From: Lewinellaceae bacterium
GTDB lineage: Bacteria > Bacteroidota > Bacteroidia > Chitinophagales > Saprospiraceae
Direction: 5' to 3'
NCBI GenBank assembly: GCA_016710765.1
Contig: JADJUJ010000020.1
Span: 62,001-126,000 of the forward strand
Length of the DNA: 64,000 nt
The notes below the pieces were generated by a model. The model was not told where the DNA came from. It worked only from the letters and a program-made list of their open reading frames with translations, and made no database searches. Every line of letters starts with the position of its first letter. Within the stretch, counting starts at the first letter, position 1. Both the position numbers and the translations under genes were made by a program. Of this stretch, positions 1-6,488 are shown in pieces.

Positions 1-46
1 CCAGGGCATCGTCGTTGCCCAGTAATTTTTTTAAATTTTCCATCAT
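1..46 (-). CDS. N-terminal fragment of an unidentified protein
   Basis: The minus strand opens at position 46 with two consecutive ATG codons and reads MMENLKKLLGNDDAL to the window edge. Only 15 residues are visible, too few to assign a family. The reading frame is open and charged/hydrophobic in a normal pattern. It would be divergent to lysS with the G-rich tract between the two genes. Confidence 0.45.
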   Translation of the reverse strand, partial: MMENLKKLLGNDDAL

Positions 47-72
47 GGAATAGCGGGTTGAGGGATTGAGGA

Positions 73-115
73 GGGGGGGGGGTTGGGGGGGGGGGGGGGG
101 GGGGTTGGGTTTGGG
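73..115 (+). repeat. Poly-G tract with G-quadruplex potential
   Basis: The plus strand carries G10, TT, G20, TT, GGG, TTT, GGG. Four or more G runs separated by 2-3 T is a textbook G-quadruplex pattern. The tract lies in the gap between the divergent fragment at 1-46 and lysS. Its exact length is unreliable, because homopolymers elsewhere in this window carry indels. An open frame runs through it into lysS and encodes a glycine run; that is not a believable protein start. Confidence 0.8.
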
Positions 116-280
116 CAATTGGAACGGGTTGAGGTTGTTTTTTACAAATTTATACGAAAAATTTTGGTGTGTGGTGGTGGTAGCGTTTTGCCGACAGTTT
201 GTCAGCGCCGGACGGGCACCGACCGGCGGTCGGCGCTACAAAAAACTAAAATATTCCGCGATTTTCAGAACTAAAGCCCC

Positions 281-288
281 TACTTTTG
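281..288 (+). promoter_or_regulatory. Bacteroidota -7 promoter element for lysS
   Basis: TACTTTTG matches the Bacteroidota sigma-A -7 consensus TAnnTTTG. It ends only 8 bases before the lysS ATG at 297, so the transcript would have almost no leader. Confidence 0.6.
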
Positions 289-296
289 CGGTTCTT

Positions 297-1835
297 ATGA
301 GCATTATGACAGAACAGGAAATTATCAGACGCGAAAATTTACAAAAGCTTCGCGACATGGGCATTGAGCCCTACCCCGCCGAAATGTTCCCCGTTTCGGT
401 GCAAGCCGCCGAAATTCTGGCCAACTATCAGGAGGAAATCCTTGATGACGGCACCAAAAACCGCCTGAACTATCAGGAGGTGGTGCTGGCTGGCCGTATT
501 ATGGCCAGCAGGGAGGCAGGAAAAGCCTTGTTTATGAACCTGCAGGACAGCAGCGGGCGCATCCAACTCTACCTGCGCCGCGATGAGTTCATGCAGGGTG
601 AAGACGCGTCATTTTTCGATGTGGCGATTAAAAAGCTGCTCGATCTGGGCGATTTTGTAGGGGTAAAGGGGTTTGCTTTCCGTACCAAAACCGGTGAGGT
701 ATCGGTGCATGTACTGGAATTCAAATTCCTCTCGAAAAGCCTGCGCCCACTACCCGTGGTTAAACGCGACGCCGACGGCAACATCTACGACGCATTCACC
801 GATCCGGAGCTGCGTTACCGCATGCGTTATGTAGACATGACGGTAAACCCGGAGGTGCGTGACATCTTCATCAAGCGCAGCAAGCTGATTAAAACCATGC
901 GCAACTACCTCGATGAACTGGGATTGCTGGAGGTGGAAACACCCATATTGCAACCCATTCATGGTGGCGCTAGTGCACGTCCGTTCGCGACCCATCACAA
1001 TACGCTGGACATGCCACTTTACCTGCGTATTGCCAACGAACTGTACCTGAAGCGCCTCGTTATTGGCGGCCTCGACGGTGTATACGAGTTTGCTAAAATG
1101 TTCCGCAACGAGGGCATGGACCGCACACATAACCCCGAATTCACCGCCCTCGAGTTTTATGTAGCCTATAAAGACTACAACTGGTTGATGGACGTAACCG
1201 AGGAAATGCTCGGCCGCGTAGCCCGCGCCCTGAGCCCGGATAGCAGCGCCATTGCCAGGGTTGGTGAAACAGAAATCAACTTTGCCGGTCCTTACACCCG
1301 ACTGAGCATGTTCGAGGCCATCCAAAAACACACTGGTTTGGATGTGGACAAAGCCGATGAGCAGGAATTGCGCCGGTATTGTCGCGACAACCATATCGAG
1401 ATCGACCCATCCATGGGCAAGGCCAAACTGATCGATGAAATTTTCAGCGAAAAAGTGGAAGACACCCTGATTCAGCCGACGTTCATCATCGACTACCCGA
1501 TTGAAATGTCGCCGCTCACCAAAAAACACCGCAGCAAACCAGGACTGGTTGAACGTTTCGAACTCTTCGTGAACGGTAAGGAAGTAGCCAATGCCTACTC
1601 CGAGCTCAACGATCCCATCGACCAGCGCGAGCGCTTTGAAGACCAGCTCCGGCTGGCAGCCCGGGGCGACGAGGAAGCCATGGCCATGGACCAGGACTTC
1701 CTTCGCGCACTCGAATACGGCATGCCTCCAACCGGTGGCATTGGATTCGGGATCGACCGGCTCGCCATGCTGTTTACAGGCCAGACCAGTATTCAGGAGG
1801 TTTTATTCTTCCCACAGATGCGCCCGGAAGTTTAA
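297..1835 (+). CDS. lysS: Lysyl-tRNA synthetase, class II
   Basis: Charges tRNA-Lys with lysine in the cytoplasm. The 512-residue protein has the N-terminal OB-fold anticodon-binding region (about residues 50-190) and the class II catalytic core. Motif 2 is visible as FRNEGMDRTHNPEF and motif 3 as GIGFGIDRLAML, followed by QEVLFFPQMRPE at the C-terminus, all typical of LysRS. Length fits the usual 500-510 residues. I chose ATG 297 (MSIMTEQEI); ATG 306 is equally possible. The frame is open upstream to 66, but that part is glycine-run translation of the G tract and lies before the -7 element, so it is excluded. A terminator follows at 1871. Confidence 0.96.
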   Translation: MSIMTEQEIIRRENLQKLRDMGIEPYPAEMFPVSVQAAEILANYQEEILDDGTKNRLNYQEVVLAGRIMASREAGKALFMNLQDSSGRIQLYLRRDEFMQGEDASFFDVAIKKLLDLGDFVGVKGFAFRTKTGEVSVHVLEFKFLSKSLRPLPVVKRDADGNIYDAFTDPELRYRMRYVDMTVNPEVRDIFIKRSKLIKTMRNYLDELGLLEVETPILQPIHGGASARPFATHHNTLDMPLYLRIANELYLKRLVIGGLDGVYEFAKMFRNEGMDRTHNPEFTALEFYVAYKDYNWLMDVTEEMLGRVARALSPDSSAIARVGETEINFAGPYTRLSMFEAIQKHTGLDVDKADEQELRRYCRDNHIEIDPSMGKAKLIDEIFSEKVEDTLIQPTFIIDYPIEMSPLTKKHRSKPGLVERFELFVNGKEVANAYSELNDPIDQRERFEDQLRLAARGDEEAMAMDQDFLRALEYGMPPTGGIGFGIDRLAMLFTGQTSIQEVLFFPQMRPEV

Positions 1836-1870
1836 GCGGGACATTTACATCATACCTGCATTAAAATGAT

Positions 1871-1908
1871 AAAACGCCTTCTTGCTGCTGCAGAAAGGCG
1901 TTTTTTTA
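1871..1908 (+). terminator. Rho-independent terminator after lysS
   Basis: A stem AACGCCTT/AAGGCGTT with a short loop is followed by seven T residues, 36 bases after the lysS stop codon. Confidence 0.85.
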
Positions 1909-1993
1909 TACGGTCACCCTACAGCTTCCTACAAATACAGCACAGCCAATAGGCAGATTCCCTTTTTATAAGATCGAAAAACTGAAGTGCCTG

Positions 1994-2045
1994 ACTAGTG
2001 CAGCGTCCGGCGAATATCCTGTGAATTGGCGGATGCTGCACTAGT
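1994..2045. repeat. Palindromic element, 16-bp arms
   Basis: ACTAGTGCAGCGTCCG at 1994-2009 faces CGGATGCTGCACTAGT at 2030-2045. The arms match at 15 of 16 positions, and the mismatch would be a G-U pair in RNA. The loop is 20 bases. There is no T run, so it is not a simple terminator. The rest of the 1909-2090 gap shows nothing else I can identify. Confidence 0.7.
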
Positions 2046-2091
2046 AAGATAATGGACAATTGAAATTTTAGGCAATTTTAAGATTAGCTTT

Positions 2092-2123
2092 AGGTGCACT
2101 AAAGGAGCACCCCAACATCTTTG
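2092..2123 (+). promoter_or_regulatory. Direct-repeat operator and -7 element upstream of the DUF2231 gene
   Basis: AGGTGC at 2092 and AGGAGC at 2103 are spaced 11 bp apart, one helical turn, as is usual for OmpR-family response regulators. A -7-like element CATCTTTG follows at 2116-2123. The same arrangement, with the same 17-bp distance from second repeat to TTTG, precedes the rubrerythrin gene at 5458. A short inverted GGTGC/GCACC is also present. The repeats occupy the -33 position, which suggests an activator site. Confidence 0.6.
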
Positions 2124-2138
2124 TACAAAAAAAACGCT

Positions 2139-2627
2139 ATGATTTCTGCTACCCATTTACACGCTATGCTAGTGCATTTCCCCATTGCGATCCTTTTCGT
2201 TGGCTTCTTCTCCGAGATATTGGGGCTGGTCACCAAAAAGGATTTTTTTAAAAAGGCAGGCTTTTATTTGCTCATTCTGGGAACTGCGGGTGCTGTAGCG
2301 TCCTATTTTAGCGGTGATGCAGCTGGTGAAGGTATGGAAGACGGCACCCTCGGGCAGGCCATTGAACTTCACGAAAACGCAGCAATATGGTCGATAATTC
2401 TAGCCACGGCTACGGTCGGTACCCGACTATTGTGGGAGACGATGAAAACCAAAAAGAATTTGGTTTATGCCTTCAGTTTTCTATTGTACACAGGAACTAT
2501 TGGTGTGGTCTCATACACCGGGTACCTCGGAGGCCAATTGGTTTACAAACACGCCGCAGGAGTCGAATTAGGGTTGCCGGCATTTAACGACACCCAACCC
2601 GCTGAATCCAACGCAGATGTAGATTAG
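2139..2627 (+). CDS. DUF2231-family integral membrane protein
   Basis: A 162-residue protein with four predicted membrane helices (about residues 9-30, 41-60, 82-100 and 110-130). It has the DUF2231 signature of a histidine-bearing first helix (LHAMLVHFPIAIL) and a late GYLGGQLVYKHAAGV stretch. The biochemical role of the family is not established; the conserved histidines within the membrane suggest a heme or metal site, which is inference. I chose ATG 2139 (MISATHLH) because it lies just after the -7 element ending at 2123. The C-terminus is short, acidic and soluble. It sits at the head of the redox/iron cassette and probably shares its regulator with the rubrerythrin gene. Confidence 0.8.
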   Translation: MISATHLHAMLVHFPIAILFVGFFSEILGLVTKKDFFKKAGFYLLILGTAGAVASYFSGDAAGEGMEDGTLGQAIELHENAAIWSIILATATVGTRLLWETMKTKKNLVYAFSFLLYTGTIGVVSYTGYLGGQLVYKHAAGVELGLPAFNDTQPAESNADVD

Positions 2628-2839
2628 ACAGGTGCTTAGTCTGACAGATATTTATTAATTTAGCGTGAATTTTGGATAGGTTTTTCAAAATAAGTTGTCT
2701 CACAGGCTAAAAAGCAATAGGAATAACTTCGAATCCTCATTTTCCCGAAGGTAAAATATCTGCGAAATAGGTACCCGCTAAGTAAGACCTATGTTCAGCG
2801 TAATCAGCGGGGTCTTCAGGAAACAAAAAAATTGGGTTT

Positions 2840-2998
2840 AGCAACGTGTCAGAAATAACTTTCCAATTTGGCGACATTTTTTGAACGCTGACTGCGTTGC
2901 CAAAACAGTAATGTAATTCACTACACGCCTGTTTTGACGTCTTGTCAGCGCACAAAACCTGCACCCCAAATCTGGAAAGTTATTTCCGACACGTTGCT
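2840..2998. repeat. Inverted-repeat element (MITE-like), about 159 bp
   Basis: Arms at 2840-2865 and 2973-2998 match at 25 of 26 positions; the outer part is AGCAACGTGTCAGAAATAAC against its complement. Pairing continues inward for about six bases past a one-base bulge. Two further inverted pairs are nested inside (CGCTGAC/GTCAGCG and CAAAACAG/CTGTTTTG), so the whole element could fold into one long hairpin. It has no believable coding sequence. Confidence 0.75.
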
Positions 2999-3036
2999 TA
3001 AGGCTCCAAAATTGGCACAATGGAATATTAAAATTT

Positions 3037-3219
3037 ATTTCCGATTTCCGATTACATGAATTCCGATTGTTGATTGGATTTGAAATTTATGATTTGGGAA
3101 AACAGCACGAAATCATTTCAAATAAATACCACGTATAAGTACGGGTTTCGAGACAATCATAATTCAAAAATCTTAAATCCAATCAACAATCGGAATTCAT
3201 GTAATCGGAAATCGGAAAT
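3037..3219. repeat. Inverted-repeat element (MITE-like), 183 bp, perfect 45-bp arms
   Basis: The 45 bases at 3037-3081 are exactly complementary to 3175-3219. The arm begins ATTTCCGATTTCCGATTACA and contains the repeated unit ATTTCCG. A further partial copy of CATGTAATCGGAAAT lies just outside the right arm at 3228-3242. The 93-bp centre has no coding potential. The element ends 86 bp before the response-regulator start codon and may carry or alter its promoter. Confidence 0.8.
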
Positions 3220-3305
3220 CCTTTTTCATGTAATCGGAAATTCTATCCAAAACGCACGTTAATTTAGCCAATAATTACACTACTGAAAGTATCAAAAAAC
3301 CAATT

Positions 3306-3983
3306 ATGCGCATCTTGCTAGTAGAAGACGAATCCGCCATCGCCGACTTTATCGCCGATGGGTTAAGAGAAGAAGGTTTTGCTGTGGACGTTGCGAACAA
3401 TGGCCGGTTGGGACTACAACTTGCGTTGGATGGCTTGGATGAATATGATATTTTCTTGCTGGATTGGATGCTCCCCGGCGTAAGCGGGATTGAAATTTGC
3501 AGGGCCATTCGAAAAGAAAACACACAAAAGCCAATCATTTTCTTAACAGCAAAAGACACTGTTGATGATGCTGTATTTGCCCTGGAAACAAAAACAAACA
3601 ACTACATTCGCAAACCTTTTGCCTTTGAAGAATTACTTGCTCGTATAAGAGTACATTTACGGCAAAGCAAAGCGCAACAATCCGTATTTAAATGGAATAA
3701 TATTGAGCTAAATCTGGAGACCCACCATGTGTATAAAAACGGGACAAACGTAGAACTGACCCAAAAAGAATTCGCATTACTTGAATTCCTTTTGCGCAAC
3801 AAAGGCAAAGTTTGCAGGCGAACCCGCATTATTGAAAAAGTCTGGGACATCCATTTTGACCACGATACTGCAGTTATTGATGTTTATATCAATTTGCTGC
3901 GCAAAAAGCTGGACACTCAAGGCGAACCTTCATTTATCCAAACATTGCGAGGTGTAGGGTATCGCATCAATCTGGAAGCATGA
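3306..3983 (+). CDS. OmpR/PhoB-family response regulator
   Basis: A 225-residue DNA-binding response regulator. The N-terminal receiver domain (about 1-118) has the acidic pair E7-D8, the phosphoacceptor D53 in LLDWMLPG, and the KPF loop. The C-terminal winged-helix domain (about 125-224) ends in IQTLRGVGYRI, typical of OmpR/PhoB regulators. It overlaps the histidine kinase start by 4 bases (ATGA), so the two are translationally coupled. It lies between two genes whose promoters share an 11-bp-period direct repeat, the binding mode of this family, and is the natural candidate to bind there (inference). Confidence 0.93.
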   Translation: MRILLVEDESAIADFIADGLREEGFAVDVANNGRLGLQLALDGLDEYDIFLLDWMLPGVSGIEICRAIRKENTQKPIIFLTAKDTVDDAVFALETKTNNYIRKPFAFEELLARIRVHLRQSKAQQSVFKWNNIELNLETHHVYKNGTNVELTQKEFALLEFLLRNKGKVCRRTRIIEKVWDIHFDHDTAVIDVYINLLRKKLDTQGEPSFIQTLRGVGYRINLEA

Positions 3984-5353
3984 CACTGCGTTTTCGCAAC
4001 AGAATCGCTTTATTCAGCTCCATTGCAGCAGCTGTTACCATTGGGATGGTATTCTTGATCGTCTATGAAGTGGTACACCGTACCGCCTATCAGCACCTTG
4101 ATAAAGACTTGATTCAAGAGCAAGAGGAAGTAATGAAAACCCTCCACTGGAATGCCGATTCCTTAATCATAGACAACATGTCGGAATGGGAGGAACAGGA
4201 GCACAACCAAGTTGAAGCAAACCCTACTTTTCTTCAGATCGTAGATGCAAAAGGACAACTGCTTTTTAAAACTTCCAACCTGCAGCAAGTCAAGCTTCTG
4301 ATCAATTCCGGCCTGCGCAAAACAACTTTTTTTAACAGCACCATAGACGGGCAACGCAGCCGCCAGGGTCAGTTTCCGATTATTAATGAACACCAAAGCC
4401 TTATTGGATTCATTACGGTAGGTATTTCACAGGAAGAATCGGCCAATGTTTTGTACAATCTTCGTGCTACATTGCTTATTGCCTTTCCCTTACTACTAAT
4501 TGTATTATTCCTTGCAACCTCCTTTGCAGCAGAAAAAGGCATTTTACCCGTAAATAAACTCATACAGGCGGCTGAAGATATTAGCGACCAAAACATGCAC
4601 GAGCGGTTGCCATTGCCGGAGCATCAGGATGAAATTTTTCGCCTGGCATCAGCCATTAATGAATTGATACAACGTATAGAGGACAGCGTTCAACGCGAAA
4701 AACAGTTCACGGCCGATGCCTCTCACGAGCCGCGAACCCCGCTTTCGGGGATCCGCGGCAACCTGGAGGTGCTTATACGTCGAAATAGAGAACCGGCCTA
4801 TTATGAGCAAAAAATTAAACTGGTGATTAGAGAAGTAGATCGCATGCATCAAATGCTGGATCAATTACTTCAACTAGCGCGGCTAGAAAACGGCAATCTG
4901 GCTGTTAAAAACATCCCGGTCTATCTTCCTGTATTCGCTGCTGATTTGGCAGAAAAATGGCAACCCAAACTCAATGCATCTGGCATCAAGTTTAATTTAC
5001 AGATTCCAGAAAACGTATCCCTAAATACTGACCCAACACTGTTGGAGGCTATCCTGAGCAATCTGCTAGCAAATGCCATTAAATACGGTAAAACAAATGG
5101 GGAAATTTCACTTCAATGGGATGGCTCAAATAAGTCACTGAGTATTCAGGATGATGGACCAGGAATTGAATCTCAACACATCCCACGGCTATTTGATCGC
5201 TTTTACCGCTCCGATGGTTCGCGCAATTCGGAGATTCCGGGGGCGGGGCTTGGACTGTCGATTGTAAAAAAACTCGCAGACCTATTGAATATTCAGATTT
5301 CTGTAAGCAGCGAGCTGGACCAGGGCACCACCTTTATCCTTGTTTTCCCTTAA
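3980..5353 (+). CDS. Two-component sensor histidine kinase
   Basis: A 457-residue membrane kinase and the partner of the overlapping response regulator. It has an N-terminal membrane helix (about 9-31), a periplasmic sensor region (about 32-160), a second helix (about 163-185), HAMP, HisKA with phosphoacceptor H249, and an ATPase domain with NLLANAIKYGK (N box), DDGPGIE (G1) and GAGLGLSIVKKL (G2). The H box reads SHEPRTPL rather than the common SHELRTPL. The periplasmic domain matches no sensor I recognise, so the signal is unknown; the flanking rubrerythrin and iron genes point to oxidative or iron stress. Confidence 0.92.
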   Translation: MTLRFRNRIALFSSIAAAVTIGMVFLIVYEVVHRTAYQHLDKDLIQEQEEVMKTLHWNADSLIIDNMSEWEEQEHNQVEANPTFLQIVDAKGQLLFKTSNLQQVKLLINSGLRKTTFFNSTIDGQRSRQGQFPIINEHQSLIGFITVGISQEESANVLYNLRATLLIAFPLLLIVLFLATSFAAEKGILPVNKLIQAAEDISDQNMHERLPLPEHQDEIFRLASAINELIQRIEDSVQREKQFTADASHEPRTPLSGIRGNLEVLIRRNREPAYYEQKIKLVIREVDRMHQMLDQLLQLARLENGNLAVKNIPVYLPVFAADLAEKWQPKLNASGIKFNLQIPENVSLNTDPTLLEAILSNLLANAIKYGKTNGEISLQWDGSNKSLSIQDDGPGIESQHIPRLFDRFYRSDGSRNSEIPGAGLGLSIVKKLADLLNIQISVSSELDQGTTFILVFP

Positions 5354-5389
5354 GCATACCTCTTTTAAGCCAATCTTTAGAAATGCTAA

Positions 5390-5421
5390 AGGTGCCTTTT
5401 AGGTGCATGGATGCACCTTTG
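5390..5421 (+). promoter_or_regulatory. Direct-repeat operator and -7 element upstream of the rubrerythrin gene
   Basis: AGGTGC at 5390 and again at 5401 are 11 bp apart. The -7-like CACCTTTG lies at 5414-5421, with TTTG 17 bp after the second repeat, exactly as upstream of the DUF2231 gene. A perfect 8-bp palindrome, AGGTGCAT-GG-ATGCACCT at 5401-5418, overlaps the second repeat. The start codon follows 36 bp later. Confidence 0.6.
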
Positions 5422-5457
5422 TGTCATTATATTATTCACTTTTAAATTTTACCAATC

Positions 5458-6183
5458 ATGAAAAATAGCATTTTGTTATTCACTTTTCTTTTGGCACTCT
5501 CTGGGCTAATGCTCTCATCTTGCGCCGGGGCAGGTACTGATCAACAAGCAATGCAAGAACCAACAACAGGTTCGCAAACGGAGGAAAAAAACACCGACAT
5601 CGACGAGGCTAAAAATCCAACCGCTGACGCAAAATCTGCAACAGCCACCAATCTGGCCAGCGCTTTTACCGGAGAAACCACGGCCAGTGCAAAATATGCT
5701 GCCTATGCAAAAAAAGCAACCGAAGAAGGCCTGTTAACCATTGCCACACTGTTCCGTGCTGCTTCATCTTCTGAAAACATCCACGCCAACAATCACAGGG
5801 CAGTACTAGAAGAAATGGGGGCAACTGTACCCGTTGTCAACCCCAATTTTACGGTAAAAACAACAAAGGAAAATCTTCAGGACGCAATTTCAGGAGAATC
5901 GTATGAGATAAGTACCATGTACCCGGAGTTCCTTTCTATCGCACAAAAAGCCAACAATCAACTGGCCATGATTAGCATGAATTATGCTTTCAAAACGGAA
6001 CAAAAACACAAGGTGCTTTATGAAAAAGCAATCGCAGCGCTGAACAACAATCAGGTTAATTCATTGCCAAACCAGTACATTATATGTCCAACTTGTGGCA
6101 ATACATACGAAACCACCGCACCTAAACGCTGTGGAATATCGATGACTGGTCGTGAGCGGTTTATTACCATCACTGGAGCCTAG
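5458..6183 (+). CDS. Rubrerythrin-like ferritin-family lipoprotein
   Basis: A 241-residue protein with a lipoprotein signal (LMLSSC, lipid-attachment Cys near residue 22), a low-complexity linker (about 23-62), a four-helix ferritin-like di-iron domain (about 63-200) and a C-terminal rubredoxin-like knuckle. Carboxylates and histidines of the di-iron site are visible in FTGETTASAKY, SSSENIHANNH, SGESYE and KTEQKHKVLYEKA. Rubrerythrins reduce peroxide using electrons from the rubredoxin centre. Here the knuckle is CPTCGNTY...RCGIS, so the fourth ligand position is Ser rather than Cys. A lipid anchor places it in the periplasm or outer membrane, unlike the usual cytoplasmic rubrerythrin. The preceding operator ties it to the two-component system. 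Confidence 0.85.
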   Translation: MKNSILLFTFLLALSGLMLSSCAGAGTDQQAMQEPTTGSQTEEKNTDIDEAKNPTADAKSATATNLASAFTGETTASAKYAAYAKKATEEGLLTIATLFRAASSSENIHANNHRAVLEEMGATVPVVNPNFTVKTTKENLQDAISGESYEISTMYPEFLSIAQKANNQLAMISMNYAFKTEQKHKVLYEKAIAALNNNQVNSLPNQYIICPTCGNTYETTAPKRCGISMTGRERFITITGA

Positions 6184-6199
6184 AATTGATAAATCTATT

Positions 6200-6313
6200 A
6201 CTTTGCCGAGCGTGGTTTACATCGATCGCACCTGACTAAAATCTTCGTTGTAGTTGTTGGACATCACGTGAACAGAAACAATTCCTTTTTACGTAAATCA
6301 CGCTCCGCAAAGT
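6200..6313. repeat. Inverted-repeat element, 21-bp arms
   Basis: ACTTTGCCGAGCGTGGTTTAC at 6200 pairs with 6293-6313 at 19 of 21 positions, with a 72-bp centre. It lies 17 bp after the rubrerythrin stop codon. There is no T run, so it is not a plain terminator. A -7-like CACCTTTG occurs downstream at 6327-6334 and could start the transcript of the VIT1 gene. Confidence 0.6.
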
Positions 6314-6488
6314 ATGTAGAAGGGCACACCTTTGAAAATTAGTCATAATCTAAGATTTGACCAACCGTAGTAATATCTTGTGGTGGATTTTATTCGTCCC
6401 ACAAAAAATAGGAAGAACGCCTGATGCCTTCAATAAAACAGTTTGGGTAATCTAAATCCAAGACTTTTCGAAATACTAAATTCCAACA

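Noticed and set aside
66..296. N-terminal extension of LysRS through the G tract
   Set aside because: It encodes glycine runs, lies upstream of a matching -7 element, and the conserved protein begins at 297.
750..1529. 259-codon minus-strand frame inside lysS
   Set aside because: Shadow of a universally conserved gene on the other strand.
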